From Telmatactis stephensoni (Eukaryota > Cnidaria > Anthozoa > Actiniaria > Isophelliidae), in NCBI GenBank assembly GCA_029948255.1, contig JALIZF010001617.1:310001-374000 (forward strand): 64,000 nucleotides of DNA, given 5' to 3'. How positions within the stretch are numbered: position 1 is the stretch's first letter; each line of letters starts with the position of its first letter. Positions 12,963 to 24,300 of the stretch are shown in pieces. The notes below the pieces were generated by a model. It made no database searches and had not been told where the DNA came from. It saw only the letters and a program-made list of their open reading frames with translations. A program made the position numbers and the translations under genes.

Positions 12963-13251
12963 AGAGACCATAATACTAAGAGAGTGCAACTCAGTATTGA
13001 TGTCTGTGCGATGTTTGAGGCGACTGAGGCTATTTTTAGTAATTTTGCCATCGCGCGCGCAAGGCTCTCAAACAATAGATTTTGATTTTTGACGTGCGCG
13101 TTGACGGGACCGTTTACTTTGGCATTTGAATTCTATTGTTTGGAACCTTGTGCGCACGATGGCGAAATTACTAAAAATAACCTTAGTCGCCGCGAGCATC
13201 GCACAGACATCAATACTGCATGAGTTTCGCTCTCTTAGTATTATGGTCTCT
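12963..13251. mobile_element. MITE with AGAGACCATAATACTAAGAGAG termini, copy 1
   Basis: The terminal inverted repeats are about 22 bp (right end CTCTCTTAGTATTATGGTCT). Subterminal parts also pair, for example ATTTTTAGTAATTTTGCCATCG with the complementary stretch around 13159-13180. It is 289 bp long and starts about 205 bp after the PDZ-gene stop. Relatives are at 21147-21391 and, truncated, at 63560-63682. Confidence 0.8.
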
Positions 13252-13680
13252 TTTTACAATATAGTTGTTTTTATCGGGATGACTGTTTTAAATAACATCA
13301 AACGCGTAATGAACCCGCTTGAGTTCAGTTCCTGATAGCCCGATTGTCGCTAATCCAGAATCAACTCCTAAGAAAACCATTCATTTTAACCTTGAATTAG
13401 AACTAATTGTGCTTTCAGGAACGAGCCCTTGACGTTTTCATTTTCGTTTTTTAAGGTCAAACTTTAAATGGACTTAAAAGAGAAGGGTGATAAAGCTAGG
13501 ATTTAATTCATTTCGTGAATAGCACGGAAATTTACAATTCAAATAAGTTGTATTCAACTACAAATACAGGAATCCCTTTGGACTAAATCGGACGTCTTAC
13601 TTTTCATGTGAAATTACTGATGGTTTGATTTTGGTAGCCTATCAAACATTCCTCTGGATTCCTCTGCGAAAAGATAAAGC

Positions 13681-13775
13681 ACGGCAGCGGTAGCCATGTT
13701 GGATACTCGATGAGAAATCTTTTGTTGAATTTCATCCAGGCCAAGATGGCTGTCGTGACGTCACACGAAATTCTG
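13681..13775. repeat. Dispersed repeat with CATGTTGGAT / ATCCA-AGATGG half-sites, copy 1
   Basis: It contains GCGGTAGCCATGTTGGAT, AAATCTTTTGTTGAA and AAGATGGCTG before TGACGTCAC. The same ordered blocks recur at 33271-33365. It is a probable small non-autonomous element. Confidence 0.55.
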
Positions 13776-14652
13776 CAATTTAAGTTGAGCTTGTTGAAAA
13801 AACTGCTCTGACTAAAATGTGAATCGAGGACGGCACATGGAAAGTTCGGCTCGTGAACTAGACCTAAACATGACGACACGGGCGAAAAGTGCACTCTGCG
13901 CGCATGTCCAAAAAATTCGCGGGAAAATGATTGACGCGTTCGTTCCATGAAAACTCATAAATTCGCGTTTTAAAACTCGCTGATGCATTTGAAGAGTATT
14001 TTTCTTTTTTAATAATCAATTTATTGATAAACATGAGCAATTTTAAAATAGTTGAACTTCGCAGTGCCCAGCATTGAGGAGCTGAAAAAGGCCGACAATG
14101 AACGAACTCTAGGAACATTTCAAATTAGGACAGACATTGTGATCATATTTCATACACATTTCGAACGTGCTTAGTCCATTTTTCACTCGTGTCGATCGAG
14201 GCTAAGCTCGTTTTGGGGTTATATATTAATACCCATTCACAAAGTTAACTCCACGTTTTGCGGTATCTTGTTTAGCATCCGCAACCTGTAACTAGCTCTG
14301 TCTTCATGAATTGGGATACCTGTGGTAAAAGTGGCATGAATAGATGCAACAGAGTTCACAGAGGAGAGGATGTTCCTAAGTGATCTCTGATCAGTTATAA
14401 AATATTTCTTTCTTCTCTAAAGTGCCTATCGAGCCAGCATTTCCCCTTTATTTAACTTCGAAGGTGTTGAAAAACTTTTGATGATGTATTTCATTTCTGA
14501 GGGTAAACGTTTACGAATGAGCTTGAAGGAAAATGGGACAAGTGGCGTCAAAGGAGTAAGCTCTCATCTTCGGTCGCTTCTACAGTCGTGTATTTTTAGT
14601 CTTTTAGAGCGATTTATGAGTTTTTACTAGTGATGGAAAAAATAAACAAACC

Positions 14653-14910
14653 ATAGACGACTTTCAAAAATGGCGGTCTAGTACATGAGAACGAGGCCAC
14701 AAAGGCCTTGTTACCAGAAAATAAGCGTGGCGACACTTCTATTGCTATCAAAGACGATGTGTTCCTTTTCCTTTTAAAATATCTATTTTATGTGCATTTT
14801 ACAGGATAATTTTTATATATTTAGAATCATTTGATGCGATGTTGATTTTGGAGGCCTTTCTGGCCTCGTTATCGTGAACAATGAGCCCGCCATTTTTGAA
14901 AGTCGTCTAT
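14653..14910. mobile_element. MITE with ATAGACGACTTTCAAAAATGG termini
   Basis: The left and right ends are reverse complements over about 24 bp, and internal GAGGCC/GGCCTT and AGGCCT/GGCCTC blocks also pair. It is about 258 bp with no coding capacity. Confidence 0.78.
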
Positions 14911-15266
14911 TGCTCAGACCTTCCGAAATTTGATGAAAATTCCACAGGAAGCCCAATGTAGCCGTTTGCGGTGTATCGCTAGAACGCGTTTAAAACTACG
15001 AGATGATACCAACGTAAAACAACCGCTTTTATTTACAGTTGTTTGCTCTATATAAAGCTCATGCAAGAGGAAACCTTTGGCTGGATAGGCACCTTAAATA
15101 ATGGCAACGTTTAATGCAGTATTTGTTATCAGATCAGTTTGTTACAATGAGTGGTACACAGAGAGAAGTTGAATGTCGACATTCATTTCCTATTAACATT
15201 AAACCCCCCCACGTGGGGACAACCAGCAAAAAGGGAAGTCAATGTCTTTCTCTGAAGCTTTTAAGG

Positions 15267-15492
15267 AGGCAGCATGGCCGAGTGGTCAGAGCGTTGGTCT
15301 CGCAATCTGGCGGTCCCAGGTTCGATACCCGCTCTGGCCACTAGCTGAGACTGAATTTGTTCCGATTTCGATTAGTTCAAATTCAGTTTCTCGGCCATGC
15401 TTGTAATATAGCCAACTGATTCGCCTCCTTGCCAGTTGGGATTTTTAAAAACACTTTATGTTTACCGATTATCAGTGTGTATTTATTTCAGG
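15267..15492 (+). mobile_element. tRNA-derived SINE
   Basis: The head resembles a tRNA with A box TGGCCGAGTGG (about 15275) and B box GGTTCGATACC (about 15319). It then runs on past the tRNA length into a body containing CTAGCTGAGACTG, TCTCGGCCATGCTTGTAA and GCCAGTTGGGATTTTT, ending near TTTATTTCAG. The head has no clean cloverleaf with CCA-compatible acceptor pairing followed by a terminator, so I call it a SINE. The body matches my recollection of common anthozoan SINEs. Confidence 0.7.
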
Positions 15493-15499
15493 ATTTGAG

Positions 15500-16260
15500 G
15501 ACCAGGTTGGAAAAAAGCCTTGCTTTACCTGTTATATCCTCGTTAAAACAAGAGTCTTTTTTTCTTTTGCCCTGTCTATATTAAGAAGGCGTTCTAGTGC
15601 CCACAGCAAAAACAAACTTATCCGTATTTTATCTAGTTATTGGTCGGACCAACAATCTTGTTCAAAAGGATTCGGACTTTTGGGTCAAGTAAAGAAACTT
15701 TTTAGTCTCGTGACGCAGTTCGGACTACTTACCCATCCCCCAGTATTCAATGCATTGGTGAAAAAAAATGACAAAGAAAAAGTCCTAACACGTTTAGTCC
15801 AAGATTGAAGGATGCTTTAAAAAATCAATTCTAAAAGGTTTTTCTGACATTCCTTTAAAAAGAGAACGATGTGATTGGATTATGAGGGATTTACTGGCTT
15901 TTTTGAAGTCAGATACGTGAGAGCTTAATAAAGAAACGGAAATTTCTAGTACATTCTTAAGATAAATGCACGTTAATTCGGATAAATTGGAAAACGCATC
16001 TTTTCCCCAACCGTTATGCCTTCCGTCCACACTAAAACGACATCAGTTTTTCTTTTGTCTAAGCTACGTCCACACTAACCTGAATAAATCTAAAAACGCA
16101 TCTTTTTTTACTATGGTTAGACTTTCCGTCCACACTAAATAAAACGACGTTTTTCTTTTGCAAGGCGCAAAAGCAGATAAAAAGTTGCGTTTTCGAATTT
16201 ATCTGGTTTACTGACAATTTGATGGTCCATCGTAGGTGATGCCGAAACAACTATTTATGA
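15500..16260. other. Non-coding with a fragmentary CGTCCACACTAA repeat
   Basis: The phrase CGTCCACACTAA recurs at about 16026, 16067 and 16129 near CATCTTTT and AAAACGA blocks. This looks like the remains of a short DNA element whose ends I could not define. No gene is recognised. Confidence 0.4.
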
Positions 16261-17780
16261 ATTCTGAATACTTTGAAATGCTTCTGGTAGATTTTACATC
16301 AGCTTTGCATTGGCGCTGATAGGCCGCACATTTTGTCTTTGACAAAACTTTCGTACTCGAAAACAACATACAGAAAAAGCGCACAAATGACGAAAAATAT
16401 TTTCAATGAACAAGCCGCCATCTTTGTTTATGTATTCAAGTTTCGCGCGTAACACAGGAAGCCCGATCGGGGATTAGCGCTTAAGGGCTTTCACTCGGGT
16501 AAAATCCGATAACTATTGTACGCGTTTGTGTTGGTTTGGTTTGGTTTGGTCTGATTTTTTATGTTTTGTTTTTAATTTTTTAATTTTTTTTCTATTTTTA
16601 ATTTTCAATTTTTAATTTGTTTTTAAACGGCCGGATCTTTATGCAGATCTATTTCAAACCACTTGTCCTTGATATATTATAGGCGCTACTTTTGTTAAGA
16701 GCGGATCCTACAAAAAGCAATTTCGTCATAATTGGTCATGCACGTGACTACCTTATATCAAAAACATTGAGTTAAGTTCACTCAACTTGTTATTATAGAG
16801 AGAGAGATTTTTGCACGGTAATATCTTACAAGAAATACCAAAGTGTGGGAATGATAGGTCCAAGGTCAAGCAAGGTCAAACCCAGGCCTTAACCACCTTG
16901 AGAAAGTATCCTATAACTACTGTACGCGGATTTTTGTTGTTGTTGTTGTTTGTTTGTTTATTAGTTTGTTTTCGTTTTTGTTGATTTTTTTTGTTTGTTT
17001 GTTTGTTTTTGGTTTGGTTTGAATTGGTTTGTTTTTGTGTTGTTTGTTTGCCCCAAAATAGGATTTTTAAGCAGGTGCGGAGAAGGAAACGTTACATCCG
17101 GTAACTACCGTATGCAATCAGTTATTTGTTTAATTTGTCCCAAAAAACAGTTTTCTAGTGTTAAATATGGAGTTAATTAGGTTATACAATATGAGTGGGT
17201 TTTAATGGTCCATGCGACTGGACGTATAGTTTTGAATGCAATCTGGCATAACAGTTGAACGCTTTTTGAGCGTTCACTCATGATCATGCCTTGTAGTCAA
17301 GAGTCCTGTCTGCGGAATTTTGTGACGGACGACAATGAACAAAAAAATAAGAACAAGAAAACTTGAGTTTTTTCAAAGAGTCCTTAAGTTTATAGGGGAA
17401 TGCAATTATTTTAGCACAACAAACATAATAAAAATGGTTCAAATTAAGTCCAAAATGCAAAATAACTAGCCGTTCCTAATAGAACCTGAAGCGCAAGAGC
17501 TCGAGCTCCATTTTTTACGTCTTTTAACATACATATATACATTTCTTTATTTGGTAATTGTATTTACATAGTTGGAAGTATTTTGTACAATACGGATGTG
17601 TTTATATACAGCAAACGATATATGTACATATATCATATACAAAAATACTAATTTACAAAGAATATATATATACAAAATAAGTACAGTGTAGCCTATAAAA
17701 TAACAAAGAAGCTAAAAGAGCTGGGCGACAGATTAAGGATTACAATCAGCATACCATATATAGAGATTTTCATAACAGAA
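16260..17780. other. Intergenic region downstream of the GPCR
   Basis: AT-rich sequence with GGTTT, GTTT and TTTTTAAT microsatellite tracts (about 16530-16620, 16930-17050) and TATATAC-rich sequence (about 17530-17690). It probably contains the 3' UTR of the minus-strand GPCR gene. I see no other gene. Confidence 0.5.
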
Positions 17781-17787
17781 TAGTCCA

Positions 17788-18891
17788 TCAGGCAGTTCTC
17801 ACCACTTTCATTTGATTACCAAGTACATAAACACCAGTTCTGTTTTTAAGTGGCATTTTACGACAGCTGCAACAACATTTTGCCGGGAACATGGACTTGA
17901 AATTCTGCCGGTAAACGTTATTAAAAACTAAGTATACGAAAAAATTGTATGTAAAGCTCAGAGCTGCCAGAAAAAATCCACTGAATTTGAAGCTTGCAAA
18001 TACCTTTCTTGACATTGTTCGGCTGAGTTTTTCTTCGGCAAACAAAATCCAGAAAATAAGGACGAAGGTCATCCTTGTGTATAACATAATGACGATCGTA
18101 GCCGATAATTTTAGAATTCTCTTGTTTCGTTCAGTTCGTTTTCGCTGAAACACGTCGGATTGCGGTCCGGGAAGCTTGTTTTTATAGAGCTTCCACACAG
18201 TTAACGAGTACAGGAGAGCTACTGAAGTTATTGGAATTACATAGTTTAGGGCAACGTAGCTAGTAAAAGCGCCGGCGCCCTTATTGTTGGAGCGGGCAAT
18301 GAAAATACAGCGGTCAAAACGTTGTATCTTTGTAAGCTGAATATGGCACAACATCGGCGAACCCACAGCAACGGAAAACAGCCAAATTCCTGGAATGATG
18401 AACTTAAGTCTTGACCTGCTGAAACCTCTAGATCTAAAACACCAAGGTCGGGCAACGCCCCAGTAACGATCAATGGCAATGAATAGACAGCTGTAGATGG
18501 ATACTATCATGGAACTAGCCGGTGCAAATACTGCAAGCTTGCATAAGACCTTTCCAGCAACACCGCTAATGAACCATCTTCTCTGAAAACTTTCCATCAC
18601 AACGATTAAAGGAATTACTAAAACGGACGAGACGAGATCACTGAATGCCAAGTTAGCCACCAGAAAGTTTGTGGCGGTTTTCAACCGGTCATCTTTGAAG
18701 ATTGTTCGTATGATGAAAGAGTTGCCAACAATTGCTATGAAAAGAACAATTAAGTAAGCCGCTGTCCCTTCTCTAGAAAATGTGTCGTAGGTGAAGAAAT
18801 TACCAGCTAAGGTTTCGTTGGAAATTAGGTTCTTGTTTATCCTACTCCAGTTACCAATGAACGAATTTGGACTCATTCTAGAATGCGGCAC
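17788..18891 (-). CDS. Rhodopsin-like (class A) G-protein-coupled receptor, intronless, orphan
   Basis: This is a 367-residue receptor in one exon. The N-terminus has N-glycosylation sequons (NWS at 14, NET at 25). Seven hydrophobic segments are visible. TM1 has GN at 56-57 and TM2 has NLAFSD at 80-85. Cys117 and Cys195 would form the extracellular disulfide. TM3 ends in DRY at 141-143, TM4 has Trp170 and TM5 has Pro220. Two hallmarks are altered: TM6 lacks the CWxP motif, and the TM7 NPxxY motif reads NFFVY (316-320). The tail has a Cys cluster (339-343) suited to palmitoylation. It should signal through heterotrimeric G proteins at the plasma membrane. The ligand cannot be told from sequence; amine and peptide receptors are both possible. 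Many cnidarian class A receptors are intronless. Confidence 0.93.
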   Translation of the reverse strand: MPHSRMSPNSFIGNWSRINKNLISNETLAGNFFTYDTFSREGTAAYLIVLFIAIVGNSFIIRTIFKDDRLKTATNFLVANLAFSDLVSSVLVIPLIVVMESFQRRWFISGVAGKVLCKLAVFAPASSMIVSIYSCLFIAIDRYWGVARPWCFRSRGFSRSRLKFIIPGIWLFSVAVGSPMLCHIQLTKIQRFDRCIFIARSNNKGAGAFTSYVALNYVIPITSVALLYSLTVWKLYKNKLPGPQSDVFQRKRTERNKRILKLSATIVIMLYTRMTFVLIFWILFAEEKLSRTMSRKVFASFKFSGFFLAALSFTYNFFVYLVFNNVYRQNFKSMFPAKCCCSCRKMPLKNRTGVYVLGNQMKVVRTA

Positions 18892-18935
18892 TGTCGTTGA
18901 GTGTTGAGTGTTGATTTAGAGAATATTTAGAATTA

Positions 18936-19125
18936 TTATATCCACATCCACTGGATATGAGCAATCGCGCGCTCTGATTGGTTCCTCTACTACTAGGCTG
19001 TCAGCTCATATCCCGTGAGTAGAGAAAATCAAAATGGCGGAGCATTTCGCCGACGTTATTTCGTTTTTAAACTTGAAAATAATTAAAATTCTGCATTTCT
19101 CACAATCCAGTGGATGTGGATATAA
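18936..19125. mobile_element. MITE with TTATATCCACATCCACTGGAT termini
   Basis: The left end is the reverse complement of the right end at 19106-19125 and the total length is about 190 bp. It begins 45 bp upstream of the GPCR start codon, so it probably overlaps the promoter or 5' UTR of that gene. The right half recurs at 19450-19520. Confidence 0.8.
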
Positions 19126-19449
19126 TGAAAGTATTTGATGGTAAGAAGTACATTTTTTTATTTTTCAATGATTATTAATACAGTTTTTTCCCCAAAATCT
19201 ACCTGTCTCTGTCGGTATTTGCCGGTTTGTTTACAGTCCTCATGCCGGCTAACTATAAACACTTTTTGTGACCTTTTTTTTTATTGTATACTGGTTCCAG
19301 AGCTCAAATAAATTTGACAAATATATCACCGAGATGTCCAAAACTGAGTTAAATAGCTGCTTGAAACTATTTTATGGTTGATTACTGTTTCGTGCGATTT
19401 GTCACGTCCTCGAAAACCGGAAGTAATCTTTATACGATTATTCAATTCC

Positions 19450-19520
19450 ATTAATATTTTTTAAACTTGAAAATAATCAAAATTATATTTTTCTCAGAAT
19501 CCAGTGGATGTGGATATAAT
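19450..19520. mobile_element. Half copy of the ATCCAGTGGATGTGG MITE
   Basis: It shares TTTTTAAACTTGAAAATAAT and the terminal ATCCAGTGGATGTGGATAT with the right half of 18936-19125. No matching left arm is visible nearby. Confidence 0.65.
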
Positions 19521-19522
19521 AA

Positions 19523-19630
19523 AACAATTATTCCACTCAATCTCGTCGTCCATGGCTAATAGCCGACTCGGCGCTGCGCGCCTCGTCGGCTATGAGCTCA
19601 TGTACGACTCGATTTCGTGGAATAATTGTT
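19523..19630. mobile_element. MITE with AACAATTATTCCAC termini
   Basis: The termini AACAATTATTCCAC and GTGGAATAATTGTT are exact inverted repeats, about 108 bp apart end to end. The centre forms a GC-rich hairpin (ATAGCCGACTCGGCGC pairing with CGTCGGCTAT). It directly abuts the preceding half-MITE. Confidence 0.8.
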
Positions 19631-19894
19631 AATTGTCGTCGATGAGAACCTCTTGAGTTAAGAGAGCTGCCTTCGAAGTGAAGCCGACGATTGCTTTCAA
19701 TCGTCGCTTTACGTTTGGGGTGGCAACTAATCATTTATTTCCTTTTAATGCCTACCACTCTAGTGAAGTGACAGTGAGGTCCATCCTATGAGCATCTGCG
19801 TTTTGCTTTTATCTAATTAGTCCCTGAGTATTAAACATGTTTATTATATAGATATCGATGAGATACCAGGTTTTCTCCAGTGTCGAAAACTTGA

Positions 19895-19945
19895 TATCAA
19901 TCACATGTGAAGATATCATATCTTTCACATGTGAAGATATCACTG
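19895..19945. repeat. Tandem TCACATGTGAAGATATC motif
   Basis: Two direct copies of a 17-base phrase containing the palindrome TCACATGTGA. It may be the terminus of a small DNA element, but no partner end was found. Confidence 0.5.
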
Positions 19946-20139
19946 TTGGCATAGTAACCGGTATTTTTCAATGTTATATATCAATTTACCAAAGTCTTGA
20001 TAATCAACAAACATCAAAGCTCATTGGATTGGCAAAATCCAAGGTAAGAATCAGTACAGCTATAAAAAAATCAGCAGTAACAGCAACTATTATTAGCAAG
20101 ATCAATAAGCTTTTATCAAGTATTTTAAATCAGTAAAAC

Positions 20140-20450
20140 GGAAAGTGCATGTTAAAATCAGCAAAACAGTAAAGTTGAATTAAGGAAATGAATTCAAAAC
20201 TCGCGAAGATATGATTTTTGAAAAGTGTGAATATTGTACGAAAACCTTTGCTGGTAGGCATCTCTTGCCTACCAACAAATGTCCTCATACAAAATTTTGA
20301 TATTTAAAAATTTATATCTTCTTGAGTTTTTAACTAACTTCATTCAAACTTCATAGTTTTATTAATTTTCACATGCTCTTTCCAGCTATTGTAATTCCTG
20401 TGAGTTTTGGAGATTTTGGAATTAAAATTTGGATTAAAAAATAGCTCATT
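20140..20450. mobile_element. Diverged relative of the 36245-36955 foldback family
   Basis: It shares blocks such as CATGCTCTTTCCAGCTAT and AACTTCATAGTTTTA-like sequence with the foldback in the F-BAR gene. Its own two halves pair weakly around a short hairpin GGTAGGCA...CCTACC at about 20253-20276. Confidence 0.5.
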
Positions 20451-20741
20451 AACGCCGCATCATTAACGTTTTATTTTTCATTATAAAAGTAGCATCAATT
20501 TTCGATGAATTGAAAACAATTCCAGCTTAATGGCTTCCTTTATCAGTGATCGAATTGGGATGCATCAATTTCGATGGTAGTTTAAGGGAAAACAGTTTAT
20601 TGGTTTGAGCTTAAGAAAATAATGATGGAGATATAATAAAAATTACCAACATAAAAAAACCCTGCAGATCTTCTGTGACAGGCTGAAATGGTTTTATATA
20701 AAAAGTATACCTAGTTTTTATATATTGGTAGCCTGTGAACA

Positions 20742-20800
20742 GGCTCTGGGGAGGGGGAGGGGGAGGGGAAGGAAGAGGAGGGGAGGGGAGGGGAGGGGTG
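20742..20800. repeat. G-rich tract with G-quadruplex potential
   Basis: A run of GGGGAGGGGGAGGGGGAGGGG-type sequence with many G-runs of 3-5 separated by single A. No gene is adjacent. Confidence 0.7.
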
Positions 20801-20924
20801 ATTGATTGCTCAAATTTCAGCCTGAAAGTTCTTCATCCTCAGTTTCTTCCATGCTGGTTTTTGTATAATTCAAATTTGTGATGCTGTGGTACTCTTTAAT
20901 GGGTAATGACCTTTGCTTTATTTA

Positions 20925-21146
20925 GTCAATTTTGGACGTTTTTGTGCCTTTTATAGGCTACAACCGATCGAAAACCATTAAATGTTTTTTTTTCGAGCAT
21001 TTTGCACGGTCTATAACCCATCGGAAATGGTTCAGATCATTTGCAGCCTTCTTTGCTCCTTGAGATGTCACCCTTCTGCGCATTTTCCATCGGCTATAAC
21101 ACATAAACAATTGTCATTTTCCCGCATTTTCCATGGACTAAAACTA
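20925..21146. repeat. Degenerate left edge of the 54-bp satellite
   Basis: Recognisable but decayed units, for example CATTTTCCATCGGCTATAAC and GCATTTTCCATGGACTA, precede a MITE insertion. Decay at the edge of an array is usual where homogenisation is weaker. Confidence 0.65.
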
Positions 21147-21391
21147 AGAGAACATAATACTAAGAGAGCAAAACTCAGTATTGATGTCTGTGCAATGTTC
21201 GCGGCCACTAATAATATTTTTAGTAATTTCGCCTTCACGCGAGCAAGGCTTTCAAACTATAGAATTTGATTTTTGACGTGCGAGCGGACGGGACCGCCTT
21301 GCGTGAGCGATGGCGAAATTAATAAAAATAGCCTTAGTCGTCGCGAACTTCGTAAACACTGAGTTTCGCTCTCTTAGTATTATGGTCTCAA
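21147..21391. mobile_element. MITE with AGAGAACATAATACTAAGAGAG termini, copy 2, inserted in satellite edge
   Basis: It has the same termini and internal blocks as 12963-13251 (CAGTATTGATGTCTGTGC, GACGGGACCG, GGCGAAATTA). Satellite-like sequence lies on both sides, so the element inserted into an older satellite array. Confidence 0.78.
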
Positions 21392-24300
21392 GCTCAAACA
21401 CATTGAAAATTTTTGCACATTTTGTTTCCACTATAAACAATCGAAAGTCATTTTGGGCCATTTTTGCGCATTTTGCATGGGCTATAGCCCATTGAAAATC
21501 GTCATTTTCGGTAATTTTTACGCATTTTCCATGGGATATAACCCATCGAAAATCGTCATTTTGGGCCATTTTTGCGCATTTTCCATGGGCTATAACCCAT
21601 TGAAAATCGTCATTTTTGGTAATTTTTCTGCATTTTGCATGGGCTATAACCCATTGAAAATCGACATTTTGAGCCATCTTTGCGCATTTTGCATGGCCTA
21701 TAGTCCATTGAAAATCGTCATTTTGGGCCATTTTTGCGCATTTTGCATGGGCTATAACCCACTGAAAATCGTCATTTTTGCTAATTTTTCTGCATTTTGC
21801 ATGGGCTATAACCCATTGAAAATCGTCATTTTCGGTAATTTTTGCACATTTTCCATGGGCTATAACCCAATGAAAATCGTCATATTGGGTCATTTTTGCG
21901 CATTTTGCATGGGTTATAACCCACTGAAAATCGTCATTTTGGGTAATTTTTCTGCATTTTGCATAGACTATAGCCCATTGAAAATCGTCATTTTGGGTCA
22001 TTTTTGCGCATTTTGCATGGGCTAAAGTCCATTGAAAATCGTCATTTTGGGCAATTTTTGCGCATTTTGCATGGGCTATAACCCATTGAAAATCGTCATT
22101 TTCGGTCATTTTTGCGCATTTTCCATGGGCTATAAACCAATGAAAATCGTCATTTTCGGTAATTTTTGCGCATTTTCCATGGGCTATAACCCAATGAAAA
22201 TCGTCATATTGGGTCATTTTTGCGCATTTTGCATGGGTTATAACCCACTGAAAATCGTCATTTTGGGTAATTTTTCTGCATTTTGCATGCATAGACTAAA
22301 GTCCATTGAAAATCGTCATTTTGGGTCATTTTTGCGCATTTTGCATGGGCTAAAGTCCATTGAAAATCGTCATTTTGGGCAATTTTTGCGCATTTTGCAT
22401 GGGCTATAACCCACTGAAAATCGTCATTTTTGGTAATTTTTCTGCATTTTGCATGGGCTATAACCCATTGAAAATCGTCATTTTTGGTATTTTTTCTGCA
22501 TTTTGCATGGGCTATAACCCATTGAAAATCGTCATTTTTGGTAATTTTTCTGCATTTTGCATGGGCTATAACCCATTGAAAATCGACATTTTGGGCCATC
22601 TTTGCGCATTTTGCATGGGCTATAACCCATTGAAAATCAACATTTTGGGCCATTTTTGCGCATTTTCCATGGGCTATAAACTAATGAAAATCGTCATATT
22701 GGGTAATTTTTGCGCATTTTGCATGGGCTATAACCCATTGAAAATCGTCATTTTGGGTCATTTTTGCGCATTTTGCATGGGCTAAAGTCCATTGAAAATC
22801 GTCATTTTGGGCAATTTTTGGGCATTTTGCATGGGCTATAACCCATTGAAAATCGTCATTTTCGGTCATTTTTGCGCATTTTCCATGGGCTATAAACCAA
22901 TGAAAATCGTCATTTTCGGTAATTTTTGCGCATTTTCCATGGGCTATAACCCAATGAAAATCGTCATATTGGGTCATTTTTGCGCATTTTGCATGGGTTA
23001 TAACCCACTGCAAATCGTCATTTTGGGTAATGTTTCTGCATTTTGCATGCATAGACTAAAGTCCATTGAAAATCGTCATTTTGGGTCATTTTTGCGCATT
23101 TTGCATGGGCTAAAGTCCATTGAAAATCGTCATTTTGGGCAATTTTTGCGCATTTTGCATGGGCTATAACCCACTGAAAATCGTCATTTTTGGTAATTTT
23201 TCTGCATTTTGCATGGGCTATAACCCATTGAAAATCGTCATTTTCGGTAATTTTTGCACATTTTCCATGGGCTATAACCCAATGAAAATCGTCATATTGG
23301 GTCATTTTTGCGCATTTTGCATGGGTTATAACCCACTGAAAATCGTCATTTTGGGTAATTTTTCTGCATTTTGCATAGACTATAGCCCATTGAAAATCGT
23401 CATTTTGGGTCATTTTTGCGCATTTTGCATGGGCTAAAGTCCATTGAAAATCGTCATTTTGGGCAATTTTTGCGCATTTTGCATGGGCTATAACCCATTG
23501 AAAATCGTCATTTTCGGTCATTTTTGCGCATTTTCCATGGGCTATAAACCAATGAAAATCGTCATTTTCGGTAATTTTTGCGCATTTTCCATGGGCTATA
23601 ACCCAATGAAAATCGTCATATTGGGTCATTTTTGCGCATTTTGCATGGGTTATAACCCACTGAAAATCGTCATTTTGGGTAATTTTTCTGCATTTTGCAT
23701 AGACTATAGCCCATTGAAAATCGTCATTTTGGGTCATTTTTGCGCATTTTGCATGGGCTAAAGTCCATTGAAAATCGTCATTTTGGGCAATTTTTGCGCA
23801 TTTTGCATGGGCTATAACCCATTGAAAATCGTCATTTTCGGTCATTTTTGCGCATTTTCCATGGGCTATAAACCAATGAAAATCGTCATTTTCGGTAATT
23901 TTTGCGCATTTTCCATGGGCTATAACCCAATGAAAATCGTCATATTGGGTCATTTTTGCGCATTTTGCATGGGTTATAACCCACTGAAAATCGTCATTTT
24001 GGGTAATTTTTCTGCATTTTGCATGCATAGACTAAAGTCCATTGAAAATCGTCATTTTGGGTCATTTTTGCGCATTTTGCATGGGCTAAAGTCCATTGAA
24101 AATCGTCATTTTGGGCAATTTTTGCGCATTTTGCATGGGCTATAACCCACTGAAAATCGTCATTTTTGGTAATTTTTCTGCATTTTGCATGGGCTATAAC
24201 CCATTGAAAATCGTCATTTTTGGTATTTTTTCTGCATTTTGCATGGGCTATAACCCATTGAAAATCGTCATTTTTGGTAATTTTTCTGCATTTTGCATGG

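Noticed and set aside
15267..15345. Functional tRNA gene
   Set aside because: A and B boxes are good, but the arms do not close into a clean cloverleaf and the sequence continues into a SINE body without a T-run terminator.
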